Positions 42,298 through 54,505 of a stretch of DNA of 64,000 nt are shown here, piece by piece. The DNA comes from Diphasiastrum complanatum (taxonomy: Eukaryota > Streptophyta > Lycopodiopsida > Lycopodiales > Lycopodiaceae), in contig CM055104.1 in assembly GCA_029204225.1 (NCBI GenBank), positions 25,931,285 to 25,995,284 on the forward strand, read 5' to 3'. The translations under genes and the position numbers were made by a program. How positions within the stretch are numbered: the first letter of the stretch is position 1; the number at the start of each line of letters is the position of its first letter. The notes beneath the pieces were generated by a model, which saw only the letters and a list, made by a program, of their open reading frames with translations, was not told the DNA's origin and ran no database searches.

Positions 42298-42500
42298 AAG
42301 GGTGTTGGCTCAGTTGGTTATCTTGACATCCAAAGTTTCTTTGGTCTCAAGTTCGAGCCTCCCCTTGGCTTTTCGGCTTGCCTGTGCTGCTGCATGCAGG
42401 CTGGTGATGTGATGAGTAGGGCCAATATAAGACTCGCTAAATCCACGTTCATACAGGACACAACTCCTATTCCGGCAAGAGGAAGATGAACTACACGCAT
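42298..42500 (+). mobile_element. tRNA-derived SINE
   Basis: An A box, TTGGCTCAGTTGG (42,305-42,317), and a B box, AGTTCGAGCCT (42,350-42,360), are spaced as in a RNA polymerase III internal promoter, inside a tRNA-like head with a GGGTGTT start. The body after the head (CCTTGGCTTTTCGGC, CCAATATAAGACTCG) is not tRNA. The 3' end was not defined. Confidence 0.55.
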
Positions 42501-42721
42501 TCCGATCACATCCGCCTCAGAGGTGAGTGCTTTAGCTAGACTCAAAGACATCATCCTCATCGCTGCGTGAGAGCTCCTCCCCCTCTCTGCTCAAGCTTGT
42601 CTTCCTCCTTTTGAACAACTCCTCACTTTCTTCGGCTTTGCATTGAGCTCGACTTCTTTCTTGTGCGAGACCTGGTGCGGGGGCTTGGCTATCAGCTCGG
42701 CCTGTTATTCCTTCCTTTCGG

Positions 42722-43326
42722 TTGTCTTTGGCCATCTTCACCATTGCTCTTCATCTTCGCTCGGGGCTACCTCATCCTTCGGTCTTGGGTCTCTCCAAGT
42801 GTGTTTGTGGTCTCCCTATTGATGCTCATGCTATCCACCTCCTCCGCTCTCCTTCTGGGAGTGAGCGCACAGCTACGCATGATGTTGTCAGAGATACAAT
42901 GGCCGCTATAGCCAGAGATGGAGGATTCCATGTCCTCAAAGAGCAGTCTCATGTCCTTCCTTCTTCCGCGTCCCACTCTTCCCGTAGGCGTGTTGACATT
43001 GTCCTCCCTCAGGATGGGCTTCATGCTTTGGCAGATGTTGTTGTTGCTGATCCCAAGCGGGGTGACCTATTGCCTCGCTTTGCCTTCACACCAGGAGAAG
43101 CGGCAGGTGTGGCGGCACAAGAGAAGAAAAAAAACTACTCCAACAGGCACCCCACTGATGCTTTCCTTCCCCTAGCAATCGAGACTTATGGGAACCTGCA
43201 TTGACGCTTTGAGGATTTTCTTCGCATGTGTTCTCATCAAGCGACAGAGCGTCAAGGTATTCCTAGTTCTATTCTCGTGGCTTCTTTCAAACAATGTATT
43301 TCCATTGCCCTGCAACGTGCTCAGGC
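42722..43326 (+). pseudogene. LINE ORF2 C-terminus with zinc knuckle and RLE-like domain
   Basis: The frame reads LSKCVCGLPIDAHAIHLL, a C-x-C..H zinc motif with the last Cys replaced by Ser, then ERTATHDVVRD, GGFHVLKEQSHVLP, RRRVDIVL and ADVVVADP, HPTDAFLPLAIETYG. This is the C-terminal order of plant non-LTR elements with a restriction-like endonuclease (R2/Utopia-like; family recalled, not searched). The endonuclease nicks target DNA to prime reverse transcription. After a stop at 43,202 the frame continues FLRMCSHQATERQ.. to QRAQA near 43,320. Reverse transcriptase is absent: 5' truncation is usual for LINEs. Element X begins about 25 bp later. Confidence 0.65.
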
Positions 43327-43350
43327 CTAATCCTTCTTCTCTCATTTTAG

Positions 43351-45005
43351 CGACTATCGCTGACTTGCATGCTAGTGTGTACACAAAAATCATTGAGAAA
43401 CATTCGTCCGATCGCTGGCATTTTGCTTGAGTGCATACTGTTGTTAGCATTATTGCTTCATAAACTACGTAGCATTTGCATTGCACTATGTGTTTGACAT
43501 AGATACTTGCTGGATAACCAGCGATGAACCATCATATAGTTGTATGCTGAAAAACCAGCGATGGACCCTGTCATCAACTTACTTGTATATTGGATTATAC
43601 CGCATTTGGTAGCTTAGTATCCAATCCACCAGTGCTTCGCAACGGATATTTTCATATAGATGATGGTTTACAATAGAATGGTGCTTACTATCATTCTAAT
43701 GCTCATACTTTTACTGACCTTCTTGATTAAGAGTACTACTACTCATTTGGTGGTGTTGCTATCCTTTCTACGATAGCTCTATGATTGCTATAAATACCTT
43801 ACGTAGTTGTAACTATGCTTTGAAACACACATGCAATCTACATTATCAGGACCATACTCTACCTTTCGATAATCATTAAGAACTTTCACAAATCACAGGT
43901 ATATACTCTCACACTTCGCTCCTATTCAATCGATGAGGGTTTCACCATTCCCTATCGTACTTTGATATATTATTATGGTTGTAACTAAAGACTGTTTGGC
44001 ACTGAAAGTAAGTATGACATTCGTAGCATCAAACTCATCAATTTAGTCTTGTTGTGGTAATGCATGAAGATACAATAGTAGTGATTACATCATGGCATCT
44101 TCGCAGGATTACGCTTCCAACACCATCCAGGCATGAGCCTGTTCTGAAGCTTGCTTAATTTTTTTCAACACCTAAACGAAGTTAAAGACATTATTCTACC
44201 TTTCTTCGCTAATTCTGCTATACCTTCGCTATTCTCTTTTTTCTTTGCATCGCGCCTATTACTTACACAATTATTTTTGGATAACCCTTAAATTAACCGA
44301 TGATAGGTTATCATTACAATATTTGGCCCATAAAGCCAAATTTTTTTTTTTTAACGAAAACATAGCAGCTCTTAAAAGTTTTATTACGACATTTTCCCTT
44401 TCAAATTTATACTAGTAATTAAAACTAATCATCGAGCTTGTACACCCTTGGAAAGCACAGATTTGCTCAAGAAATTTTGACACCATTACACAACTCAACT
44501 GTGGGTCAACGGGCTATTATGGCATGGATTTGCCCTAATATCGTTGTACGTGTGTCCTCGCTCACTTTAAAAATCATCTCAAGAAAACTATTCGTACATG
44601 TTTAGCAAGTGTCCTTTCACTGTTTTGATACATATTAAAAATTAATAATTGGTATGGACTAATGCCTGTTACACTGATCCGTATGGCTTTCACCCTTATA
44701 CGGTTTTATGATTGCTCAGCCTATCGTTAAAAATCACCAATGAATGGGAAGATTGGGGTATTATTATTTCATTTTAAAACTAAGTTGTTAGTAGCAATGC
44801 TTATTTTGTACATGGATAACAACTGACATTCAACGTTGACACCTGTCTTCCTCACATACTAACTCGCGTGGTTTTGTGTTGTGGGATGGTGGTAGGTACC
44901 AGCTGGATGTCTTGAAATAAGTCCTGCTTTATGGTGCTTTACTCTACTGTATTTAATTTTCAGCTATATTGTACCTTGTCGGCTTATGAATAAACATTTC
45001 AAAGT
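43351..45005 (+). repeat. Element X LTR-like repeat 5
   Basis: Same family as 22,086-23,748, with TATAAATACC near 43,790 and AATAAAC near 44,990. The end is cut by a deletion that joins it directly to a mid-interior position. Confidence 0.75.
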
Positions 45006-45882
45006 GTACCCGCTAGTTTCTCTTGAGCATCTTGATGAGGATAGTGCTTCACAGCTTGAGCAATTCTCCCAATAAGACTGTGACGTTGGTGACCAATCTG
45101 CTGATGAGTTTTGCCAATCCAAAAGCTGCCAAGTCCCTCTGGTTCCGTCCGTACCATTGAATTCAAATCTGTTGTCACCTCCTTTAAACTTTGGAGCCCT
45201 CCCACTGTGAACTTCCTTGCACCCATACATGTTGAACTTTGGATCTTGCTTACTCACCTTACGTACAAAGAAGTACAAACTTGCAAACTTGCCGCTCTGC
45301 ATAGAAACTCTTCTCTTAAGACCCCTATTGCTTTTGATACCATCATACGCATGAATAAGTTTGAGTCTTCTCGCTGCTATTCCGAGCAAACCTAGGCCAG
45401 GATCAGAGGACACTTTGAAACTGGCTTCAATCTTATGCATCTCCATCAAGCCTGTATATGAAAAATGGAAAAGACCCTTCTTCAAGTGTTGTTGTGGCGA
45501 TAAATGCAAAAGCAGCTCTTCAGGTATCTGGTTTGACCATGCAGTCTGGTTCATGATGAATAACCTTAGTAAGTTCTTTCCCGGGGCATTTTGCAGAACC
45601 AAGTCAATGCTTTCTTCCTTTGGTCGGACAAGTATGCTAGAGATGTCGTCAAAGCCTACCTTACTTTCATGTTCATCCGCCAATACATGCTTGATGGCTC
45701 TATTGAGTTATACAAAGATCTCAATGCCAAGCTGCTTTCCAACCTTGGGGATGCTGATAATATTAGGAAAATTGAACGCGTTCTGAAAAGACCTAGCTTT
45801 TCCATATTGCAAGACAAGTATTTAAAACACCAATAAAGGAAGTGGATCCTTTAATCTTAACAATATTTCTTCTCTCATTTTA
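45006..45882 (+). pseudogene. Element X interior, copy D, 5'-deleted
   Basis: Begins mid-frame at PLVSLEHLDEDSASQLEQ; the first half of the interior is gone. It keeps WSPPTVNFLAPIHVELW, TPIAFDTIIRMNKFESS, then KRPFFKCCCGDKCKSSSSG in the second frame (here the CGDKC cysteine survives where other copies have a stop), and QNQVNAFFLWSDKYARD in the third. Several frameshifts and stops are present. This copy shows that the cysteine cluster was probably C-x-C-x(3)-C in the ancestor. Confidence 0.6.
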
Positions 45883-47189
45883 GCGACTATCTATGTCTTG
45901 CATGCTAGTGTGTACACAAAAAGCGTTGACAAAAACAACCGTCAAATCGCTGGCATTCCACTTGAGTGCATACTGTTAGAAGTGTTGCTTCATAAACTAC
46001 GTAACACTTGCATTGCACTATGTGTTTGACATAGATACTTGCTGAATAACCAGTGATGAACCATCATATAGTTGTATGTTGGAAAACCAATGATGGACTG
46101 TCATCAACTTACTTGTATATTTCATTATACCACATTTGGTAGCTTAGTATCCAATCCACCAGTGCTTCGCAGCAGATATTTTCATATATATTATGGTTTA
46201 CAATAGAATGGTGCTTATTATCATGCTACTACTCATACTTTTACTGACCTTCTTGATTAAGAGTACTACTACTCATTTGGTGGTGTTGCTCTCCTCTCTA
46301 CGATAGCTCTATGATTGCTATAGAAACCTTACGTAGTTGTAGCTATGCTTTGACACACACATGCAGTCTACATTATCAAGACCATACTCTTACCTTTCAA
46401 TAACCATTAAGAACTTTCACCAATCACAAGTATGTACTTGCACACTTCGCTCCTATTCATCGATGAGGGCTTCACCATTCCCTATCATAATTTGATATAT
46501 TATTATGGCTATAACTAAAGACTGTCTGGCACTGAAAGTAAGTATGACATTCGTAGCATCAAACTCATCAATTTAGTCTTGTTGTGGTAATGCATGAAGA
46601 TACAATAGTAGCGATTACTTGGAAAGCACAGATCTACTCAATGGGATTTTGACACCATTACACGACTCACTTGTGGGTCAACGGGTTAGTATGGCATGGA
46701 TTTGCCCTAATACCATCGTACATGTGTCCTCGTTCACTTTAAAAATCGATTCAAAAAAACTATTCGTACATGTTTAGAAAGCGTCCTTTCACCGTTTTGA
46801 TACGTATTAAAAAATAATAATTGATATGGACTAATGTCTGTTACACTGATCAGTATGGCTTTCATCTTGATACGGTAATATGATGGCTTAGCCTATCGCT
46901 AAAAATCACCAATGAATGGGAAGATTGGACAATGATTATTTCACTCTAAAACTAAGCTATTAAGTAGGAATGCTTATTTTGTACATGGATAACAACTGAC
47001 ATTCAGCATTGACACATGTCTTCCTCACATACTAACTTGCATGGTTTTGTGTTGTGGGATGGTGGCAGGTACCAACTGGATGTCTTGAAATAAGTCTTGC
47101 TTTATGGTGCTTTGTTGTACTGTATTTACTTTTCAGCTATATTGTACCTTGTTGGCTTATGAATAAAGGTTTCAAAGGGTTTGGTCTTG
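45883..47189 (+). repeat. Element X LTR-like repeat 6, internally deleted
   Basis: As repeat 5 but lacking roughly 250 bp at 46,617/46,618, where GATTAC joins TTGGAAAGCAC. After TTTGGTCTTG it continues into interior-type sequence (TTAAGCAAGAGGAA) before the CT tract. Confidence 0.75.
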
Positions 47190-47219
47190 CTTAAGCAAGA
47201 GGAACTATGTGAATGTTGT

Positions 47220-47935
<716 letters not shown>

Positions 47936-48728
47936 ACCATTTAGATCAGTTAGGATAGACTTAGGATTAGTTTAGCCTTAGGATAACCGACCATGACCCA
48001 TAGACTAGCGTAACTGAGATTAGCTTACCTTCTTAGGAATAGATAGTTGGGAAGATTGGATTAGGTAATTCTAAATTAGATAGGTAACTTGGAATAAACT
48101 AGACTTTGGGCCATGTAATTAGAAATAATATTAGAGGCCAAAGTTTAAGTCAAGTTTAAGTAACTAAGTTTTTTGGATTAGTCAAAAGTCAAATGGTGGT
48201 AGGTGTGCTTCTTCTTACACCATAGATTAGTTTGTGTCTCTTGTGGATGGTGTGGATTACAATCCCATCCTTTGCAAATAGCCAATAGGAAGCAAGGGGC
48301 AAGGGCCACCCCAAAGATAAAAAAGGCACCATTTGTAACCATTTTTCATGCTTAATGAGAAGGAGGAGATTCTACTATTTTGGAGAGCAAAGCATCCTCA
48401 TTTGCTATTCAATCATAGCTAATGCTATTGTCTTGCTTTCTATTGTTTTCTATCAGCATACATAATGAGCAGGTGAGCTAACCCCCATCTCTGCCTCTCC
48501 CTCTCCCTCTTCCTCTACTTTCTATCCTTCTCTCTCTCTCTTTTCACCCTCAATCATGGCTTGTGGATGTGTTTAGTGTTAGGAAAGGTAGCGTTAGAGT
48601 GGGGTAGTGTTAGAATAAAGTAGAAGGCATCTAAATCTTACAACTAAGCCAAGTAAGGATTTTATTTTAGTGTTCTAACCCTTTTGATAGGCATAGGGCT
48701 GCTCACCACATGCTTGCTACACCCTACA
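47936..48728 (+). repeat. 5' LTR of a Tat/Athila-type gypsy element (end defined)
   Basis: The right end ...CCCTACA at 48,728 is set by the primer-binding site that follows two bases later. The left end is not defined; the region is non-coding. Confidence 0.5.
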
Positions 48729-48729
48729 G

Positions 48730-48748
48730 TGGTGTCGTTGCCAGGGAT
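48730..48748 (+). promoter_or_regulatory. Primer-binding site, tRNA-Asp type
   Basis: TGGTGTCGTTGCCAGGGAT differs at few positions from TGGCGCCGTTGCCGGGGA, the site typical of plant Tat/Athila/Ogre gypsy elements. Confidence 0.7.
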
Positions 48749-50655
48749 ATGATTCATTAACTAGTTATAGTTGCATTCTTAGTTTCTTTTGCTTTTTTAG
48801 CTAGTTTTGAGTGGATTTTGGGATAGATTTAGCTAGTTTTTTGTACTTTCTTGTGCTTGGACTGTTCACATCTAGCGGAGGAGGTGTGGAAGGGTAGTGG
48901 AGACCCAAAACAGCCTCTAAGGGCTTGGCATCCAACCAAAAACTTTGAAAAACCATAAAAATTGTTCAAATCTGTTTTTGGAGGGAAAGAGTGGCCAAAA
49001 ACCACTCCAGTCCTTAATTTTTAAAATTCCCTTGGAACTATCCTTCGCATGACTGGCAACAGCTGCAGGGTACTACCCCAGACCTGCATAGAAACCTACG
49101 AGGGTTACTTCCCAATAGATTTCAAAAAAACAGAGAAACACCATTAAAAATTCAAAAAACCCTTGAAAAATAAAAAAAAAAATTCAAATCTTCATAAGAA
49201 CCCTCGTAGAGCCCTCTGAAGTTCCATCTTAGTGAGACAAGAACACAGAGAAGGCTGCGAAGGTTCATTCCCAGAGGAAGTGCCCATGCAAAGGTTCCCA
49301 AGTGAAAAAAGATGGGAAAAGAGTTGTGAACCCTCGTGGATAGCAAATGTTTGAGTTCTAGTGGCATGTAACATTTGAAAAGAATTCTGAAGTTCCATCT
49401 CAGTGAGACAAGGACACATAAGAGCCTACGAGAGTTAGTCTGTTCCCAGTGAGCCAAAAAGTGGATTTAAGTGCTTAAAACCCACAAAAGAATCCTCGCA
49501 TAACTAACCTTTGCAGGCCATTCCATTGCCTTCAAAATGTCATTTTACATCAGTGATGACGTTTTCGAGAGTTAGTACATGATATTGGTGAAGATCAGAG
49601 CAAAACAATGTTCATGAACTCTTGTAGACAGTGCAATTTTCAGTTCCTACGAGAGTTAACCTTTGCAAACTTTTTCAGAGTTAGATCCATACCAGATCTA
49701 GCTCCATTGAAGCTTGCAAGAGTTACTTCCCAATATTTTTGAGAAAATCAAGGTTTTTTTGACTAGAAAGCAATAAAAGAACCCTCGCACAGCCAACTCT
49801 CGCATGAGTAAGCTTTGCAGATAGCATCAATAGTTAGATCTACACCAGATCTAGCTACTATAAAAATCTCAGACCAATCCGAGGAAGGATCAAAAAGTTA
49901 TCAAGAAAAAACCACCGTAAGAGGCCTAAAACCACACTATCGACCAACCAAACTGATCAGATCCCTTAATATCCAGATTGAATTCTACTGAATCAGCATA
50001 TTACCAAAGCTTGAAAACGCTCTCATAAGTCCTCAACATCATCGGTGTCATTTGAAAAAAATTGGCTTGGCGGACATGGGAGCGTCTTTTTGAACCCTGT
50101 GAAGGGGTTTCTGATCCAAAGTACAATAGACCCTATGAAAATGCGTCGGTTGACAGTGGCAAAGCAAATCATGCCTCCAGCCGATGCAACCAGGATCCCT
50201 CCCCTTCACGATCTATGTCGCTCCTCATAGTTTTTGCACCTTCTTTTCAAAGCCGGGATCTAAACTAATCCAGCTAGTTGTAGTGCAAGCTTCGCTCTTG
50301 TTTGAGCTCACGTTTTGTTAAACTTCCCCTTGGGGACGAATATATCTTTCTCATCAATGTATCTATTAGACTTTTTATATGAATAAATGCTCCAGGGTGT
50401 TTCTTCTTGATAATGATTTGTTGCCCATAGATAAAAAGACAAAGTATGAGAAGAATACATGGCATCATCAAACTAATGAGAATCACACTAGGAAAACAAG
50501 GTAATGTGAAATATCACAATAAGCTTTGCCTTGTGTGTTTAAAGAGGTGAAGAGTGAAAAAAAAAAAGAATGATTTCAATTCAAAAAAGCTAGTAAAAAG
50601 CAAAAATAAGAAATTTAACGGTCAAAGTCGCCTAAGAGATGCAACTCGTTTTAGC
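48749..50655 (+). other. Leader of the Tat-type element, no gag recognised
   Basis: About 1.9 kb without a supportable gene. From 49,040 to 49,830 short variants of CTACGAGAGTTA, AACCCTCG and GTTACTTCCCAATA recur at irregular spacing. Possible degraded coding text near 50,045-50,230 was not identified. Confidence 0.45.
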
Positions 50656-51195
50656 AAATCTTCACAATAGCTTAGCGCAATGGTAATTAAGTTTGATGTG
50701 TTGACACCTCCATACAAAATTTGGTAATTGTGAGATCTTAGTGTGAACCAGTGCTGGGTGGCGTGGGTATCAAAATTTTTGATACCCATCGAATCATGGT
50801 ATTGCAGCTTTTCAAAAAATTTAATACCGATATCAATATAAGGAGGTATAGGACTTGTAGACCGGTATAAATCGGACTGGTATCACAAGGGTGATACCAG
50901 CCGGTTATCAACCCGGGTAGGAACTTGTACGAATTGCTAAAAATATGCTTTTTAAAGAGTAATATCATAATTCAAAATATAAAAAATCTGAAATATCAAA
51001 ATAAATTACTGAAAATTGTACTACTATTGATACCGGGGTATCAATATTGAATAGTAAGAGGTGACAAGTTCTAGACCCTGGCATTAGAATTCATATATCA
51101 GTCAAGTAGGTTATTTGATACCATGTTGATACCCATTATTAATACCAGCCGCGACCCTATATACCCGCCCAACATTGGTGTGAACCAACCATTTT
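50656..51195 (+). mobile_element. Degenerate SINE-like sequence split by the MITE
   Basis: ATAGCTTAGCGCAATGGT near 50,665 resembles a pol III A box. GAGATCTTAGTGTGAACC(A), rejoined across the MITE target duplication, could be a worn B box. Weak. Confidence 0.25.
50749..51177. mobile_element. hAT-type MITE, 429 bp, 8-bp target duplication
   Basis: The exact 8-bp duplication GTGTGAAC occurs at 50,741-50,748 and 51,178-51,185. The element begins CAGTGCTGGGTGG and ends with the complement of CAATGTTGGGCGG, hAT-like terminal inverted repeats. It has no coding capacity; a 23-bp palindrome centred on AATTTTT lies near its left end (50,766-50,788). Movement would need a hAT transposase from elsewhere. 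Confidence 0.85.
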
Positions 51196-51980
51196 TGTAT
51201 TTACTAGTTGTATCTCGAGGATTTTAGCTCCCCACCTCGCAAAAATGCAAGATTTTTGAGATAATCTCGACGAGGGCTTTCCGAGCCAAAAAATATTTGA
51301 ATCTTAAATCTGCATCTAATCTTTATACGGTAAACAAACGTTACTATTGGAGTTTTCGAAGCACCTGTCGCCACTGCGGCACTGAGATCGCATGAATTTC
51401 CTCTGAATCAAATACGGAACGGAAAAAGCTGACTCTGGAAAGCATATTGGGAGATGAGCATCTACAATCAATCAACGATCCTGTGAAATGTACCTTTAAA
51501 AGTTCAACCAGAAATTCAATCAGTTAGCGAAGCTGTAAGACGACATAGCCAACGCAAGGCGTCCGTTTACATATTGGCGGAGCTTGATGATCTTGTAAAT
51601 GAAAGGGATAGAATGCCGCAGGGATCGTTCTTGAGCGAGAGGATCGTCTCGCCCCACTGCATGAGATGTTACAACCCAAGGGAGGAGAGGCGGGGAAATC
51701 TGAGCGGTTTTTTATTGGCCCATAAGTTAAAATTAGAGCTGTGCTACATGCTTGGGCATAAGAGAGCATTGTGTGTTGACCATTAATTGTCTTTGTGCTT
51801 GGGCAATGTCGCAGTTAGTGAGGTTGTACCGAGACGCGACAATTGCTGGTTGAAAACTATTTCCAAACCCCCTCCCCTCGTGCCCTCACGGGCCCTCGAG
51901 AATTTCTGGAAGGCCTGCCTTTGGCTCGGGCCTCACCCAACTAAACAAAAACCAACAAAAAATTTGCCCTAGTTTAAGAT
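51196..51980. other. Possible coding patch, unidentified
   Basis: On the plus strand about 51,490-51,785 an open frame reads ASVYILAELDDLVNERDRMP and CMRCYNPREERRG with a less AT-rich composition than its surroundings. No start codon, splice partner or family was recognised. Equally it may be chance. Confidence 0.2.
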
Positions 51981-51994
51981 AGGCATCTATCTCA

Positions 51995-52335
51995 CTCTCT
52001 CACTCGGTCAACCTTGACCTTTCGAATAGGCATCTCTTGCTCAGCCTGGGCCTTCAACTCTCTCACTCACTCAACCCGACCTTTCGGATAGGCATCTCTT
52101 GCTCAGCTTGGGCCTTCGGATAGGCACATGGCATTCATTTGCTTGTTGGTTGACGCTCTCTCACTCAATCTGGACCTTCGAATAGGCATCTCTTGCTCAG
52201 CCTGGGCCTTCTGACAGGCACATGGCATTCATCTGCTTGTTGGTTGACGCTCTCTCACTCAATCTGGACCTTCCAATAGGCATCTCTTGCTCAGCCTGGG
52301 CCTTTGAATAGGCACATGGCATTCAAAGCCTGGGC
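51995..52335. repeat. Tandem repeat, ~94-bp unit, about 3.5 copies
   Basis: Units begin CTCTCTCACTC and contain GGCATCTCTTGCTCAGCC and GGCACATGGCATTCAT; the first unit is shorter and the last incomplete. Non-coding. Confidence 0.85.
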
Positions 52336-52698
52336 ATGATTTAGTGAACGGATCCACCTCTTTGAAGTTCCTACAAATGGGACTTGGGTCAGGGTTTTAA
52401 GGACCACCTTTATTAACTTAGACTACTTAAAGACTCAAGTAGATTTTCCACATCATTATTACTAAGTACAATGTTTGAGAACTTACACAACCAATAAAGT
52501 GGCATAAGACACTTCTATATCCAACGCTTAAGGACCAAAACTTGAAAGAAAATCTCATCTACAAAAGGAATTTTACACAATTTTAGACTTTAACTTTGAC
52601 ATTTCACAAATTTGTTTGACCTCTGCACAAAATTATTTGAGCACCTTGATCAAATCCAATAACTTTTGCAATGCACGATACAAAAGAGACAAAGTAGA

Positions 52699-52700
<2 letters not shown>

Positions 52701-52791
<91 letters not shown>
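52701..52791. repeat. (CT)n microsatellite, ~91 bp
   Basis: An uninterrupted CT run followed directly by CATGGATGGTATCTAAC, nearly the same junction as at 21,545. Confidence 0.98.
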
Positions 52792-52793
<2 letters not shown>

Positions 52794-53430
52794 GGATGGT
52801 ATCTAACTACATTTTACGACTTTTTGAATACATACAATGTTGGGTGACGTTTACATTTACCTTTAAGTCTCGTACCTAATATTGGTATTTTGCAAAACCC
52901 CTCCCAATTTCACATGATGTATTTTTTATGGTCAAGATCGATCCGAAATTATCATATGGACACGAATTGTTGCTTTCTTCACAATTGAATGTTCATACTT
53001 AGCCTTTTCCTCTACTTAGAGTGAAGGCTATTACTTGTATAAGAGTGGCATACTTCTTTGCTACCACCACTCTTCTTCTTCTCCCTCTTCCTATCTTCCT
53101 TATCAAGGGATGCTTAATAGCTCAACGCCCATCTACATGCCCATTGGCAGATTCGGCACTTATCTGGTAAATAGTTTTATGCTATATCCATTATGCATAT
53201 TGAAGCTCTGTTATAAACATATCTACAATGAATAAATAGATGATGCCTTGCACAAAAAAGCTTGTAGTTTCCAGCACTGGAGTGTGGCCTACTATCCACG
53301 ATAGAATGTTGTTTTTCATTGCAACGATTGATTGGCAAAAACTTTACACATTTTTGTGGTTTGTATTGGACCTATCCATCGCTGGTCCACAAAGATGGTA
53401 GAGTGCTACAAATGATAGAAAAACACTATG
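52792..53430 (+). promoter_or_regulatory. LTR-like promoter segment after the CT tract
   Basis: CATGGATGGTATCTAAC, then a TATA-like TTGTATAAGAGTGG near 53,035 and a CT-rich leader (CTCTTCTTCTTCTCCC). It is related to 47,354-47,935 downstream of the TATA. Confidence 0.4.
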
Positions 53431-54137
53431 CTTTTGCATAATAAGCATTTTGTATATGTTGTAAATCAAATCATATGAATAATAGCTAAAAGCCTATGCA
53501 TGAACATTGATGGACAGTTACTATTGGAATGCGCTGGAATGCTTTATATCATCACGCTTTTCTGATTTCTAACTCAGAATACACTTTCTAGTAGTACATC
53601 GCTGATGGGACAACAATGGACCATCTTCTTTTTATCTACATTTATACTTTCTACAATGCAGATCCATAAGTAACACTGGATCAACTAATTTTGGACTTTG
53701 CAATAATCCATTTTTAAATACAGACATGATAATTTTCAGATGTAATTATGACAAACAATATAGAATTCACACATATTTCGAGAGGCTCGTGTTGTTTACA
53801 AAAAAATATTTAAAGAATAGCCAAACAATATGAAAATCTTGAAACATAGTATGATTTATCGTATATTTTGGAATTCTAATTAACTTGCAACACATCAAAC
53901 ACATATGAAAATATAAACAAAAAGGGTACTACATGGACAATGTAAAAAAATTAACAGTTACAATTTGAAATTATTTACATCTCACATATACATGCGGATC
54001 AAAGCAAAGATGGTTTTTGTAGTAAATAACTGCAAAATATCTTTATTTATAAAATGTATTACAAAATATATACATGGATTGGCAAATGGCCATTACAAAA
54101 CATTTACACTGATTGGCAGGGGCCAAGCACCAATATG
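53431..54137. other. No gene recognised
   Basis: AT-rich non-coding sequence without a supportable repeat boundary. Confidence 0.4.
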
Positions 54138-54443
54138 CTACGTGTCTTCAATATCTAAGTCCATATCTACATCATGTGTAACACGGGTATTGGAATAATT
54201 TGATTCTTCAGAAGATTGACCATCCAAACCAGATTCCAAACATTTCATATTCTCCAGATAGGCTTTAGTAAGATTTGTATTTTTTGAAATGTCAATTGAT
54301 ACAATGTTTCGGCCACCGACATTTAGCAATGGGGCTCCCATATAAGATAGCCGATATAAACACTGAGCAGAGAAGGACTCAACAATGTTGTTCACGCCTT
54401 TCCAATGCTTTGTTTTTTTTTTGTGAGATGGCTTGCACATCAC
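54138..54443 (-). pseudogene. C-terminal coding fragment, unidentified
   Basis: About 100 codons on the minus strand reading HWKGVNNIVESFSAQCL, GGRNIVSIDISKNT and an acidic end DVDMDLDIEDT before a stop. An A-run near the start (HKKKTK) is a likely slip site. It lies just outside the left LTR of the copia element, which may have cut the gene. No family was recognised. Confidence 0.3.
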
Positions 54444-54505
54444 ATAATACTATCGCCAAAACACAATTTCAGGAACTTAAATTTGTTGTGCACACATGCA
54501 TTTAT

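Noticed and set aside
42298-42372. A functional tRNA gene
   Set aside because: A and B boxes are present but the acceptor and anticodon stems do not pair properly; a SINE head fits better.
49152-49457. Overlapping minus-strand frames in the Tat-type leader
   Set aside because: They reflect the dispersed CGAGAGTTA-like repeats; no domain and no homologous frame on either side.
51490-51785. Open frame with AELDDLVNERDRMP as a confident gene
   Set aside because: It looks protein-like but has no start, splice partner or family; kept only as a low-confidence note.
51995-52335. CRISPR-like array
   Set aside because: Units of about 94 bp are contiguous with no unique spacers, and the genome is eukaryotic.
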